A DNA stretch of 64,000 nucleotides from Aurantiacibacter zhengii. GTDB taxonomy: Bacteria > Pseudomonadota > Alphaproteobacteria > Sphingomonadales > Sphingomonadaceae. Shown here piece by piece: positions 1 to 9,100 of this stretch. The stretch lies in contig NZ_QXFL01000011.1 in the NCBI RefSeq assembly GCF_003584125.1, positions 1 to 64,000 of the forward strand. The letters are read 5' to 3'. Numbering within the stretch: the stretch's first letter is position 1; the number at the start of each line of letters is the position of its first letter. The position numbers were made by a program, and so were the translations under genes. Under the pieces are notes generated by a model. That model did no database searches. It worked only from the letters and a program-made list of their open reading frames with translations, and had not been told where the DNA came from.

Positions 1-4
1 CAAA

Positions 5-36
5 CAAAAAGGGCCGGGATTGCTCCCGGCCCTTTT
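5..36 (-). terminator. Intrinsic terminator of the ompA-like gene
   Basis: A perfect 9-bp stem (11-19 with 24-32) with a 4-base loop is flanked by A-runs on one side and T-runs on the other. On the minus strand it lies just after the stop of the OmpA-family gene and is followed by a T-rich stretch. Its A/T flanks would also let it work in the other direction. Confidence 0.85.
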
Positions 37-58
37 CGTTATTGTGTCCGTCGTGGAC

Positions 59-1273
59 TTACATGCCCGAACCCGGACCGTAAGTGATTTCCACGCGGCG
101 GTTCTGCAGCTCGCGCACACCGTCGGCGGTGGGAACGCGCAGGTCGTTCTCGCCGAAGGCTTCGCTGGAGATGCGGCCGCCGGGGATGCCGCGACCCGTC
201 AGGTACTGACGGACCGAAGCGTTGCGACGCTCTGCCAGGCCCATGTTGTAGGTCGCGGTACCCGAGGTATCGGTGTGACCTGCCAGCATGATGGCTGCGG
301 TGCCACAATCGCCGTAAGCGGTGATGGCGGAGTTGAGCACGGTGGCCGCTTCCGGAGTGATGGTCGACTCATCCCAATCGAAGAACACGATGTAGGGGCC
401 CTGCTCACACACTGCAGCTGCCGGAGGAGGCGGCGGCGGGGGCGGCGGGGGCGGAGGAGGCGGCGGCGGAGGCGGCGGCGGGGGCGGAGGAGGCGGCGGA
501 GCCATCTCATCGCCACCGAACATGAACCGCAGGCCCATGGTGCCGCTGTGCTGCGCGAAATCCGTCATCAGCGACGCCGGCAGAACCGACGTGGTGTTGA
601 AGGTCGGCTCGTCGAACATGCGACGATACTTGTATTCGGCGAACAGCTGGGTGTTGCGCGACAGGTTGCCGGAGATACCGACGATGCCCTGGTATGCGAA
701 GGTCGTGTCCGCATCGTGCACAATGTCCACGCCGCTGGGCGCGTAGTCGAGGTCGACCACGTACACACCGGCACCAACGCCGAGGTAGGGCTCAACCGGG
801 CCGAGCTGGAAGTCGTACAGCGCGTTCAGGAACACACCATAGGTTTCCACGTCGCCGCGGCCGTCTGCGAGGAAGGAACCAACCGACTGGCCGGTGGGCT
901 CGTCACGCAGGACAAACCGGCCGACGTCGCGGCCATCGATGTTCGAGCCACCGATGGTCAGGCCGCGGTGATAATCGATGTCCATGCTCTGGTAGTTGCC
1001 GTCGAGTTCGAGGCGGAAACCATTGTCGAACGCGTAGCCGAGCTGCGCACCGGCAGTCCAACCCACATCAACGTTGGTTTCGAATTCGTAGTTGGTGCCG
1101 GCCGGAATACCCGGAACGGTGCCAATAGGGTCCAGGTCCGTGTCAAACGTGCCCGAATTCTCAGCGTTTTCGTTGGTGACTACACCACCGCTGACACCGA
1201 TATAAGCCTGTGCCTGGGCAGTTGCCGGAACGGCAAGTGCTACCATCGAGGCGCTGATCAATAGCTTCTTCAT
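59..1273 (-). CDS. OmpA-family outer membrane porin with poly-proline linker
   Basis: A 404-residue outer membrane protein predicted to anchor the outer membrane to peptidoglycan. Residues 1-22 are a Sec signal peptide ending near AQA. An opacity/OmpA-like beta-barrel with many aromatic strands fills about 25-250. Residues 259-284 are 26 uninterrupted prolines. The C-terminal OmpA domain (about 288-404) has the peptidoglycan-binding signature around AGHTDTSG and ends in NRRVEITYG. The ATG at 1273 was chosen because MKK begins a clean signal peptide and GAGGA lies about 9 bases upstream; an in-frame ATG seven codons earlier lacks both. The gene is monocistronic with a strong terminator at 5-36. 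The family call is secure, the exact porin role is not. Confidence 0.92.
   Translation of the reverse strand: MKKLLISASMVALAVPATAQAQAYIGVSGGVVTNENAENSGTFDTDLDPIGTVPGIPAGTNYEFETNVDVGWTAGAQLGYAFDNGFRLELDGNYQSMDIDYHRGLTIGGSNIDGRDVGRFVLRDEPTGQSVGSFLADGRGDVETYGVFLNALYDFQLGPVEPYLGVGAGVYVVDLDYAPSGVDIVHDADTTFAYQGIVGISGNLSRNTQLFAEYKYRRMFDEPTFNTTSVLPASLMTDFAQHSGTMGLRFMFGGDEMAPPPPPPPPPPPPPPPPPPPPPPPPPPAAAVCEQGPYIVFFDWDESTITPEAATVLNSAITAYGDCGTAAIMLAGHTDTSGTATYNMGLAERRNASVRQYLTGRGIPGGRISSEAFGENDLRVPTADGVRELQNRRVEITYGPGSGM
422..499 (-). repeat. 26-codon proline tract in the ompA-like gene
   Basis: All 26 triplets read on the minus strand are proline codons (CCG, CCT and CCC mixed). The mixed codons point to selection for the peptide rather than simple replication slippage. 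The tract forms a stiff periplasmic spacer between barrel and peptidoglycan-binding domain. Confidence 0.95.
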
Positions 1274-1438
1274 AGTTGTCCTCATTACGACCAACGGGAA
1301 TGCTCCCGCATCCCTTGCTCAATCACGCGATTACACCATTGTTCCGGCCTTGGGAACAAATCCCTAAAACACACTAAAAGTGTTGCGCAAAATCCACATT
1401 CGCGATGCGGAAGTTTCAAGGTGTGCGACGGCGCGTCC

Positions 1439-2623
1439 CTAGAAAGCGGAAAGACCCGTGATGGCGCGCCCCAAAATGAGCGCATGAACGTCATGCGTGC
1501 CTTCGTAAGTGTTCACCGTTTCCAGGTTCAGCATGTGGCGCATGACCTGGTATTCTTCCGAAATCCCGTTGCCGCCGTGCATGTCGCGGGCCGCGCGGGC
1601 GATATTCAGCGCCTTGCCGACGTTGTTGCGCTTCACGATGGAAATCATCTCCGGCGCGAACTTGCCCTCGTCCATCAGGCGACCGACGCGCAACGAACCC
1701 TGCAACCCCAGCGAAATCTCCGTCGCCATGTCGGCAAGTTTGAGCTGGTAAAGCTGCTTGGAAGCGAGCGGCACGCCGAACTGGTGCCGGTCGAGGCCAT
1801 ACTGGCGCGCTGCGTGATAGCAGAACTCCGCCGCTCCCATGGCGCCCCAGGAAATGCCGTACCGCGCACGGTTCAGGCAGCCGAACGGACCCTTGATACC
1901 TTCTACATTGGGCAGCAGCGCCTCGGCAGGAAGCTTGACTTCGTCCATCTGGATCATGCCGGTTGTGCTGGCGCGCAGGCTGAGCTTGCCCTGGATCTTG
2001 GGCGCTTCCAGACCCTTCATTCCCTTTTCCAGCACGAAACCGCGCACCTTGTCGCCATGCGCCTCGCTCTTGGCCCAGACCACGAAGACATCGGCAAACG
2101 GCGAATTCGAAATCCACGTCTTCGCGCCGGAAAGCGAATAGCCGTCACCATCCTTCTTGGCGTAGGTCCGCATTCCGGCAGGATCGGACCCGGCATCGGG
2201 CTCGGTCAGGCCGAAACACCCGATCAATTCGCCCGACGCAAGGCCGGGCAGGTATTTCGCATGCTGTTCGGGCGAGCCGTAAGCGTGGATGGGATACATG
2301 ACGAGCGAGGACTGGACGCTGGCCATCGAGCGATAGCCGCTGTCCACCCGCTCGATTTCGCGCGCGACCAGTCCGTAAGCCACGTAGCTGGCACCGGCCC
2401 CGCCGAATTCCTCGGGAATGGTAACGCCCAGCACACCGGCCTGTCCCATCATCGGGAAAAGCTCGCTGGCATCGGCCTCGCTGGCAAAATCCTCTATCAC
2501 GCGCGTCTGCAACGTGTTCTGCGCGAAACCATGCGCGGCATCGCGCACCATGCGCTCGTCCTCGCTCAGCTGATCGTCAATGTTGAAGGGGTCAGCCCAG
2601 TCGAAAGGCACCATGTCGGCCAT
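1439..2623 (-). CDS. gcdH: Glutaryl-CoA dehydrogenase (acyl-CoA dehydrogenase family)
   Basis: A 394-residue FAD enzyme converting glutaryl-CoA to crotonyl-CoA and CO2 in lysine/tryptophan breakdown. It has the ordered acyl-CoA dehydrogenase N-terminal, middle and C-terminal domains. The FAD/substrate segment around [12 protein letters not shown] sits near residue 145 and the C-terminus carries [20 protein letters not shown]. In glutaryl-CoA dehydrogenases the Glu of YEGTHD (about residue 374 here) is the catalytic base. Length and ending match the glutaryl-CoA branch better than short-chain dehydrogenases. No partner genes are adjacent, so it appears to be transcribed alone. Confidence 0.95.
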   Translation of the reverse strand: MADMVPFDWADPFNIDDQLSEDERMVRDAAHGFAQNTLQTRVIEDFASEADASELFPMMGQAGVLGVTIPEEFGGAGASYVAYGLVAREIERVDSGYRSMASVQSSLVMYPIHAYGSPEQHAKYLPGLASGELIGCFGLTEPDAGSDPAGMRTYAKKDGDGYSLSGAKTWISNSPFADVFVVWAKSEAHGDKVRGFVLEKGMKGLEAPKIQGKLSLRASTTGMIQMDEVKLPAEALLPNVEGIKGPFGCLNRARYGISWGAMGAAEFCYHAARQYGLDRHQFGVPLASKQLYQLKLADMATEISLGLQGSLRVGRLMDEGKFAPEMISIVKRNNVGKALNIARAARDMHGGNGISEEYQVMRHMLNLETVNTYEGTHDVHALILGRAITGLSAF

Positions 2624-2687
2624 GAAAAACAGTCTCCTTTGTAACCGCCCTAGTTATTCCAGCGGGGCGGAGCAAGGAGCGGCGCGA

Positions 2688-3068
2688 CTAATGTGCTCTC
2701 TTGTTGGCTTCCGCGATCATCTGCATCAGCTTGCTCGGCGGGCAGGGCTTCGCTGCTGTCTGAGCGTTGGGATAGCGCTCTGCAATCTCATGGTCGGTGA
2801 TGTGGCCGGAATGAAAGATGATCGGTACGCCGGCCTCTGTCAGTGCATCGGCCAGGGGAAATACCTCGCCATCGGCGGTCCGGACATCGAGGATGGCGAA
2901 GTCCGGCATTTCCTGGTCGATGGCGATGAAGGCGTGGCCGTTGTTGGCGTAAGGCCCTTCAACGCGAAAACCCATGTCGCGCACAGTTTCCGACAGATCG
3001 AGCGCGATAATCACCTCGTCCTCTACAACCAGCACGGTGGGCTGTTCGTTCGCTAACTGGCTCGCCAT
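2688..3068 (-). CDS. Single-domain response regulator (receiver only)
   Basis: A 126-residue CheY-like protein made of only a receiver domain. The acidic pair ED is at residues 16-17 and the phospho-acceptor Asp at about 61 in FAILDVRTADGE. The usual switch Ser/Thr region reads IIFHSGH and the conserved Lys sits in AAKPCPP. There is no output domain, so it probably relays phosphate or acts by protein contact. The ATG at 3068 was chosen because AAAGG lies about 6 bases upstream; an in-frame start 14 codons earlier has no such site. No histidine kinase lies nearby, so the partner is unknown. Confidence 0.88.
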   Translation of the reverse strand: MASQLANEQPTVLVVEDEVIIALDLSETVRDMGFRVEGPYANNGHAFIAIDQEMPDFAILDVRTADGEVFPLADALTEAGVPIIFHSGHITDHEIAERYPNAQTAAKPCPPSKLMQMIAEANKRAH

Positions 3069-3140
3069 GAACACACCTTTCCCTGCGCAGGAATGCAGCG
3101 CAGCTTTCAAATTACGCGGCAGCGCGCGGAGGGTTCCCGA

Positions 3141-3830
3141 TCAGTTCGTGTTGCCGAACTTCGCTTCGTAGGCGCCGATGTCTCCTGCTTGCAGAAGCCG
3201 AGCCTGCTCTACCCAGTTGTCACGGCGGATACGGCCCTGAAAACGACCGAGTTTCGCATCAATGCGATCGATATCGGAATCGCTCCACCCGGCGATTTGA
3301 GCGAAGCTGGTTACACCCTGCTCGTTCAGGATCGTGACGAGCTTGGGACCAACGCCCTTGATCCGCCGCAAATCGTCACCGGCCGACGTTTCGGACGCGG
3401 CAGTTGGAGCGGGTGCAGGCGATGACGCAGCGTCGGGGGACAGTGCAGGGGATGCCTTCATCGCTTCGCGGGCTGGCACGCCGTCACCCGTCTCGGCATC
3501 GGTGCCAAGCGCTGCAGCGGCCGTGGTATCGGAATTGGCAGCGGCGGACGTCGGCCCGGGGGACGCTGCGCTGCGAGCAGCTTCTACGTCTTCCAGGTCA
3601 CTTGCAGCGGGCGTAGCCGTTGGGGGTGGCGGGCCCTCATCCCTGCGCGCGGCGGGCGGCGCATCGATCAAGGCCTGGTTGCGCTTGGCGCCCTTGCTGT
3701 CGCTCTCTACCTTCTCCTCGACATTGACCTTGGTGCGGCGGGACGCGACGAAAATCCACCAGGCGACCAGCAGTCCGATCACCAATGCTATGACGAGCAG
3801 GATCCAGTTTGCCTGCAACAATTCAGCCAT
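3141..3830 (-). CDS. Membrane-anchored protein with C-terminal helix-hairpin-helix-like domain
   Basis: A 229-residue protein of unknown function. A single transmembrane helix lies at about 8-27 (WILLVIALVIGLLVAWWIF). A long low-complexity linker rich in Ala, Pro, Ser, Asp and Glu spans about 40-150. The C-terminal domain (about 152-229) begins DLRRIKGVGPKLVTILNEQG, a helix-hairpin-helix-like motif resembling the small domain found at the end of some alphaproteobacterial NADH dehydrogenase-related proteins. The ATG start has GGAGAG about 7 bases upstream. The neighbouring 30-residue membrane peptide is on the same strand and may be co-transcribed. Confidence 0.75.
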   Translation of the reverse strand: MAELLQANWILLVIALVIGLLVAWWIFVASRRTKVNVEEKVESDSKGAKRNQALIDAPPAARRDEGPPPPTATPAASDLEDVEAARSAASPGPTSAAANSDTTAAAALGTDAETGDGVPAREAMKASPALSPDAASSPAPAPTAASETSAGDDLRRIKGVGPKLVTILNEQGVTSFAQIAGWSDSDIDRIDAKLGRFQGRIRRDNWVEQARLLQAGDIGAYEAKFGNTN

Positions 3831-3848
3831 TCATAACTCTCCGTTTGA

Positions 3849-3941
3849 TCACGTGTCCCGGCCCCAGACGACCCAGCCGAGGCCCAGGCCGACCGCATAG
3901 GCGAACAGCATCAGCACCAGCACTTCCATCCAGATCGGCAT
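3849..3941 (-). CDS. 30-residue single-pass membrane microprotein (hypothetical)
   Basis: A short reading frame beginning MPIWMEVLVLMLFAYAVGLG and ending WGRDT is almost entirely one transmembrane helix. AAGGA lies 6 bases before the ATG, a better ribosome site than many larger genes here have. It sits between the membrane HHH protein and the OmpA-like protein on the same strand. Such tiny genes are usually missed by annotation. The function is unknown. Confidence 0.55.
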   Translation of the reverse strand: MPIWMEVLVLMLFAYAVGLGLGWVVWGRDT

Positions 3942-4008
3942 AACATTCCTTTTGCGGCAGGACTCGCGATTCGGGCAAATCGCGGGTTCGCGCCCTTCTT
4001 GTAACAGC

Positions 4009-4749
4009 CTAGCGCGGACCCGGTGTGTCGACTGGGGTGGGCAACAGAGGCTGGGTTGAGACGACTGCGAATTCGATACGACGGTTGGCGGGGTCGGTAG
4101 GTTCCAGACCCTCCACCGGGTGGGCGGAACCCTCACCGGATACCAGCAGGGCGTCAGCCGGGATGCCGCTGTGCACCAGCGCCTGCTTGACCGCGTCGGC
4201 ACGCTCTGTGGACAGGCTGACGTTGACATCCTCCGGGCCTGAGCGATCGGTATGGCCGCTCACCTCGATCACCGCGCCGATGCAGGGCCGCAGGGCGCTT
4301 GCCACTTCATCGATCAGCGATCTGCTGGCGACATCGATCTGGGCCGATCCTTCCTCGAAACGGATGGTCCGCGCGCGCAAAAGCGCCTGCACGTCTTCCT
4401 GGCAATGGAGCGGGCTGTAATGCTGCTCCACCATCATGTCCCCGTCGCTCCAGCTGATCCCGCCGACGCCGGGCAGAGCGGCCACCGAATGGGCGATGCG
4501 GTTGCGAGTGGATTCGTCGAGCGTTTCCGCCCCGGTCAGCACGACGTGACGGCTGGGAAAGCCATTGGGTGTCTCGAAGTGCGCTGTCACCTGCTCGCCG
4601 CCGCCCGCTTCCTCGATTGCGGCCGAAGCAGGAGCGGAAATTTTCGCCACGATCCCCGGCGCATTGGCGCTGCCGACAACGACGGCAAGTATGACGCAGA
4701 CCAGGAGGCCCGCGATGATGGCGGTATAAGGCTTGCGCAGGAATTCCAT
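4009..4749 (-). CDS. OmpA-family protein with N-terminal membrane anchor
   Basis: A 246-residue envelope protein. Residues about 8-28 form a signal anchor. A BON-like middle region (about 50-110) is followed by an OmpA peptidoglycan-binding domain (about 120-235) with VSGHTDRSG and PANRRIEF. The layout resembles ArfA-type proteins more than a porin, because there is no barrel. ATG at 4749 is preceded by AAGG; the TTG two codons upstream is less likely. The end is rich in Pro and Thr. Its role is probably envelope anchoring. Confidence 0.85.
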   Translation of the reverse strand: MEFLRKPYTAIIAGLLVCVILAVVVGSANAPGIVAKISAPASAAIEEAGGGEQVTAHFETPNGFPSRHVVLTGAETLDESTRNRIAHSVAALPGVGGISWSDGDMMVEQHYSPLHCQEDVQALLRARTIRFEEGSAQIDVASRSLIDEVASALRPCIGAVIEVSGHTDRSGPEDVNVSLSTERADAVKQALVHSGIPADALLVSGEGSAHPVEGLEPTDPANRRIEFAVVSTQPLLPTPVDTPGPR

Positions 4750-4768
4750 GCGCAAGCCTTAGCGCGAG

Positions 4769-6391
4769 TTAGCGCCGCGCGTCGAGTGTCTGTGCCAAAC
4801 CAGCAAGTTGCAGAAATTCCTCGCGCCAGTAGCCATTCTGTCGCCCCGCCAGCGCAACGCTGTCTTCGAAACCGAACCCGTTTAGCAGGCTGTCTTCGCG
4901 AAGGTTCTGTCCGTACGCCGCGACCGCTGCCACGAAGGCCATGTCGCCGCGCGCCGGGCGGGCGCTGGCAAGCATGCGTGTTGAAACCGGCCGCTGAATC
5001 AGGCGCGAGCGATCCTGCCCCGGCAACTTGTAGCGAAGCTGCACGAAGGCAACCTCGTCCCCGGAGCCGCCTTCGCGCATGACGCTGGCCTGGTTGCCTT
5101 CGTATCGGCGCGGGTTGATCCAGCCATCCCCTCCTGCTGGCACGATCTCATAGAGCGCCGTCACTTGATGTCCGGCGCCGATGTCGCCGGCATCCACCGT
5201 GTCGTTGTTGAAATCCTCTTCGTTTAGAATGCGGTTCTCGTAACCGATCAGGCGATATTGCGAGACATGCTCTGGATTGAATTCCACTTGGATCTTCACG
5301 TCTTGCGCGATGGTGAATAGGGTGGACTGCATCTCGTCCGACAGCACCTTGCGAGCCTCCATCGCGCTGTCGATGTAGGCGTAGTTGCCGTTTCCGTGAT
5401 CGGCGATCTGCTCCATCATCGCCTCGTTGTAATTGCCTCGGCCGAAGCCCAGCGTGGTCAGGGTGATGCCGCTGTCGCGCTGGTCCTCGATCATCTGGAC
5501 GAGGCTGTCCTGATCGGAGATGCCGACATTGAAATCGCCGTCGGTCGCCAGGATGACGCGGTTCACGCCGCCTTCGATGAAGCCCTTGCGCGCCATGTCG
5601 TAGGCAAGGCGCAGGCCGGCAGCCCCTGCAGTCGACCCGCCTGCTTCCAGCCGGTCCAGCGCGCGACGAATGGCGCGTTCGTTGTTGGTGGGTTCCAGCA
5701 CGACGCCGGTGGCACCTGCATAGACGACGATGGAGACGCGGTCCTGCCTGCCGAGTTCGCCCGCAAGCTGGCGCATCGCGGTCTTCACCAGCGGCAACTT
5801 GTCGGCGTCGGACATCGATCCCGAAACGTCGAGCAGGAAGACGAGGTTGGCAGCCGGACGCTGGGCGCGGGGCAGGTCGTAGCCTCGCAGACCCACACGC
5901 AGGATGCGGGTGTCAGGATTCCAGGGCGTTATCGCCATGTCGGTGGTGACGGAAAACGGCTGTTCGCGGCTTTGAGGAACAGGGTAGTCGTAGCGGAAGT
6001 AGTTGATCAGTTCCTCTGTGCGCACTGCCGCCTGCGGAGGCATTTGCCCCTGCGAGAGGAAGCGGCGTACATTGGCATAGGCGCCCGTATCAACGTCCAC
6101 GGAAAATGTGGATACCGGTTCGGCAGCCACCAGCTTTACCGAGCCGATGGCCTCGCCATCATAACGCTCCGCGTTTGCGGGGGCGTAGTACGAGATCGCA
6201 GGGGGCGGGGCCATGGAGTACTCGGCCTCCGGCATTGCACGCTCGGCCATAAAGGGTTCCTGCACATCGTAGGTGCTCATGTGCTCTGTCTTCTGAGCGT
6301 TCTCGTTTTGCGCGCAGGCCACCAGAGCCATCACCATGGCCGTAGCCGTGAGGGCTCCAGCCATACCGGAAATACGAGCCTTGTTGGTCAT
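4769..6391 (-). CDS. VWA-domain lipoprotein (YfbK family)
   Basis: A 540-residue secreted lipoprotein. A signal peptide ends at the lipobox LVAC (Cys about 26). A conserved N-terminal VWF-like region is followed by a von Willebrand A domain (about 180-360) with an intact MIDAS motif DVSGSMSD, then a C-terminal DUF3520-type region. It probably binds a protein ligand through a metal ion on the periplasmic face. The gene is separated by a short gap from the OmpA-like gene on the same strand. The ligand is unknown. Confidence 0.88.
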   Translation of the reverse strand: MTNKARISGMAGALTATAMVMALVACAQNENAQKTEHMSTYDVQEPFMAERAMPEAEYSMAPPPAISYYAPANAERYDGEAIGSVKLVAAEPVSTFSVDVDTGAYANVRRFLSQGQMPPQAAVRTEELINYFRYDYPVPQSREQPFSVTTDMAITPWNPDTRILRVGLRGYDLPRAQRPAANLVFLLDVSGSMSDADKLPLVKTAMRQLAGELGRQDRVSIVVYAGATGVVLEPTNNERAIRRALDRLEAGGSTAGAAGLRLAYDMARKGFIEGGVNRVILATDGDFNVGISDQDSLVQMIEDQRDSGITLTTLGFGRGNYNEAMMEQIADHGNGNYAYIDSAMEARKVLSDEMQSTLFTIAQDVKIQVEFNPEHVSQYRLIGYENRILNEEDFNNDTVDAGDIGAGHQVTALYEIVPAGGDGWINPRRYEGNQASVMREGGSGDEVAFVQLRYKLPGQDRSRLIQRPVSTRMLASARPARGDMAFVAAVAAYGQNLREDSLLNGFGFEDSVALAGRQNGYWREEFLQLAGLAQTLDARR

Positions 6392-6478
6392 AACGTCTCC
6401 CCTTTTTGACGCCGACCGAAGATGGCCGGCGCCCTAAAGGTGATGTTACAACATTAATAGTGGCTGAATTGCGGCGAT

Positions 6479-6500
6479 AATAAGGCAGAAGTGCCTTATT
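6479..6500 (-). terminator. Likely terminator after the flippase gene
   Basis: A perfect 9-bp inverted repeat (6479-6487 with 6492-6500) with a 4-base loop lies 43 bases past the stop of the flippase gene on the minus strand. The stem itself ends in TTATT, but there is no long T-run, so termination strength is uncertain. Confidence 0.45.
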
Positions 6501-6542
6501 CTGCCCCACCAGTCAAATATTGGTGCTCAGGTAGAACAAAGG

Positions 6543-8120
6543 TTAGATCGGAGGCCGGTCTGTGGAGGGCTGGATATCGTCTGCAGGCTTCGGTTTATTG
6601 CTGAACAAGACCCGGTCTTCAGGTCCAAAGCCGCGGGTCCAGATAATGAAGCCGTAGACCCCGAGGATCGCCGGGATGCCGAATGCCAGTTCCGCCCACT
6701 CGGGCAGCAGAATGGCAACCTGGCCCACCAGCACGGCGGCAGCAGCCGCCCACACCAGTGCCCAGCGCCAGTTGTTGATCGAGTGACCCAGGATCTTGCC
6801 AAGCATCACTGCCTTCACGATAGAGGCGACGCCCAGCGACACCATCAATGCGCCAGCCGCGGCAGCGGCCCGGTAGATGTCGGCACGTTCGGGGCTGGAG
6901 AAGGTCAGGGTCTCGACTACCAACATGGCGGCGACGGTCAGCAGCGCCTGCAGCGCGATCGTGCCGATGGAGACCCACAGATTGCGCACGCGCGCGACGT
7001 AGATCAGCGCCGCTTCCGAAACGACGGCTGTGGCAGCCACCACTTCTGCAGCCAGCAGGAATGCCAGGGCGGCCGTGCCAGGTACGAACTCGCCCGCATC
7101 GCCCATCAGGCCCATCAGCGCCTCGCCCGGTATGCCGAGGGCGAGCGCAATGCCTGCCTGAGCCGCCACGATCCAGAAACCGACCTGACAAACCTGCCGC
7201 GCTATGGCGGCATAATCCTTCACTTTAAGTTTAGCGGTGATGACGGGGCCCAGAATGGGTTCGAAGCTTGTCTTCAGCTTTTGCGGCAGGCTGGCGACCT
7301 GCTGGGCCATCCAGTAAATGCCCAGCGCCACCGGACCAGCAAACCAGCCGAGGATCAGCAGATCGACCCTGCGTGTGCCCCATTCGATGGCGTCGGTAAC
7401 CGCCAGCGGCATGGCGCGCGCTACCATCGGGATCAGGCGGGCAGGGTGGGGCGACCAGCCCTTTGGAAGGCCGTAGGTGCGCAGGAACGGCACCATGGCC
7501 GTCGCCAGCCCTGCAAAGATCGACGCGAGGTAGGCAAGCGCCAGGCCAGCGTCCCCGATCGCGGGCACGAACCAGAACGCGCCAGCTAGGATAGAGATCG
7601 TCCACGGCTCCACCACGGCGCGGGCGCGCACTGTCGTGCCGATGTCGTACTTGTACGCCTGCGCGGCGAGCACGATCTCGGTCAGGGCGTAGCCGGGTAT
7701 CGCCAGCACGATCCAGCGGTCCAGATCGTTCGACATGCCATTGGGAAACAGCGGCGTTGGCCAGACAAAGAATACCGCAGCCATGATGCCGGAGAATATG
7801 AGCGCCACTAGCATGGAATCGGCGATGAGTCCGGTTTCGGTTGCCTCGCTTTCCTCCTCGCTATCGCGCAGGCGCTGGGCCAGGCCGCGTTTCTCGCCGA
7901 TGGAACATACCAGCGCGGTAAGTTCCACCACAAGCAGGGCATAGGCATAGATGCCGAGCGCTTCTGCACCGTAAAGCTGGCCGGCGATGAACAGAAAGGG
8001 CAGGCGCGCCAGCAGGCGCAGCACGAACCCGAAGAAATTGGTACGCCCGCCCTTTGCCAGCGCAGCGATGTCGCCGCCGGGCTCCTCGGCAGCTTCGACT
8101 TTCGCCTTGGACGTGCTCAA
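6543..8120 (-). CDS. Polysaccharide flippase (Wzx/MATE-like, oligosaccharide flippase family)
   Basis: A 525-residue multi-pass inner membrane protein with about 12-14 hydrophobic helices, preceded by a charged cytoplasmic N-terminus ([14 protein letters not shown]). The pattern fits the polysaccharide transporter family that flips lipid-linked sugars. Its TTG start overlaps the TGA stop of gpsA (TTGA), and GAGGGG lies about 8 bases upstream, so translation is probably coupled. It forms an operon with tsaD and gpsA. No glycosyltransferase genes are adjacent, so the substrate cannot be named. Confidence 0.82.
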   Translation of the reverse strand: MSTSKAKVEAAEEPGGDIAALAKGGRTNFFGFVLRLLARLPFLFIAGQLYGAEALGIYAYALLVVELTALVCSIGEKRGLAQRLRDSEEESEATETGLIADSMLVALIFSGIMAAVFFVWPTPLFPNGMSNDLDRWIVLAIPGYALTEIVLAAQAYKYDIGTTVRARAVVEPWTISILAGAFWFVPAIGDAGLALAYLASIFAGLATAMVPFLRTYGLPKGWSPHPARLIPMVARAMPLAVTDAIEWGTRRVDLLILGWFAGPVALGIYWMAQQVASLPQKLKTSFEPILGPVITAKLKVKDYAAIARQVCQVGFWIVAAQAGIALALGIPGEALMGLMGDAGEFVPGTAALAFLLAAEVVAATAVVSEAALIYVARVRNLWVSIGTIALQALLTVAAMLVVETLTFSSPERADIYRAAAAAGALMVSLGVASIVKAVMLGKILGHSINNWRWALVWAAAAAVLVGQVAILLPEWAELAFGIPAILGVYGFIIWTRGFGPEDRVLFSNKPKPADDIQPSTDRPPI

Positions 8121-9100
8121 CCCTCGTGCCCCTCGGCCTTCAGCGGGCGGGCAAGCAACTCGCGCACCACGTCCGGAGCGCGTTGCCCTTCCAGCAACGC
8201 GTTGACGGCCTCGGTAATCGGCATGGAAAGGCCGTGCCTATTGGCAAGTTCGCGCAATACGGGGGCCGTGTGCGCGCCCTCTGCCACCGTGCGCCTGTCG
8301 GCCAGGGCCTCCGCCGCGCTCATGCCTTCGCCCAGTGCCTTGCCGAGGGAGAAATTGCGGCTGGAGGTGGAGGAGCAAGTCAGCACCAGGTCACCCAGAC
8401 CGCAAAGTCCATTCAAAGTCTCGGGCTTGCCGCCCAGTGCCACGCCAAAGCGCAGCATTTCGGCAAAACCGCGCGTGATCAGGGCATTGCGCGCATTTTG
8501 GCCAAGCCCCAGCCCGTCCACCACGCCGCATGCGATGGCGAGCACGTTCTTCACCGCGCCGCCGGTTTCCGCGCCGATGACATCGTCGGAGTAATAGGGG
8601 CGGAAGTTCGGGCGCGCGATCTCGGGCGCCAGCCGCTCCCACTGGGCCTCACCCCCGCCGCAGGCCAGTGTGACCGCGGCAGGCAGCCCGGCGGCGACTT
8701 CATGCGCAAAGGTGGGTCCGGACAGCACGGCGATCTGGGCGCCGGGAGCAATCTCGCGCGCGACATCGTTCATCATGCGCCCGGTGCTCTGTTCGATACC
8801 CTTGGAACATAGCACCAGATCGCGGGGATATGCCCGCATCGTGGAGAGAACGTTGCCAAGATGCTGCGCCGGGGTGACCATCAGCAGGATGTCGCACGTC
8901 GCCACGTCGGCAATGTCTCCCGTTGCGCGGATAGAGGGGGCAAGATCGGCTGATGGCAGATAGAGGCCGTTGCTGCGGGTGGTGTTGATGGCATCGGCAA
9001 GACCGTCTTCCAGCGCCCACAGCAGCACCTCGCGCCCGTCGCTCGCCAGCATCTGCGCCAATGCCGTGCCCCATGCGCCTGCCCCTACTACGCCAATCAT
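8117..9100 (-). CDS. gpsA: Glycerol-3-phosphate dehydrogenase [NAD(P)+]
   Basis: A 327-residue cytosolic enzyme that reduces dihydroxyacetone phosphate to sn-glycerol 3-phosphate for phospholipid synthesis. The Rossmann glycine motif [10 protein letters not shown] is at residues 6-15. [12 protein letters not shown] and [10 protein letters not shown] (catalytic Lys) follow, and [11 protein letters not shown] is diagnostic of GpsA. Its start overlaps the tsaD stop by 4 bases (ATGA) and its stop overlaps the flippase start, so the three genes form one coupled operon. Confidence 0.97.
   Translation of the reverse strand: MIGVVGAGAWGTALAQMLASDGREVLLWALEDGLADAINTTRSNGLYLPSADLAPSIRATGDIADVATCDILLMVTPAQHLGNVLSTMRAYPRDLVLCSKGIEQSTGRMMNDVAREIAPGAQIAVLSGPTFAHEVAAGLPAAVTLACGGGEAQWERLAPEIARPNFRPYYSDDVIGAETGGAVKNVLAIACGVVDGLGLGQNARNALITRGFAEMLRFGVALGGKPETLNGLCGLGDLVLTCSSTSSRNFSLGKALGEGMSAAEALADRRTVAEGAHTAPVLRELANRHGLSMPITEAVNALLEGQRAPDVVRELLARPLKAEGHEG

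Noticed and set aside
422-499. A CRISPR-like or tandem repeat array
   Set aside because: The repeat is a proline codon run inside a gene; no spacer-repeat array was found anywhere in the window.
20-1264. A 414-codon open frame on the plus strand opposite the ompA-like gene
   Set aside because: It has long Arg runs from the proline tract read in reverse and no RBS or family features; the minus-strand gene has signal peptide, domains and terminator.
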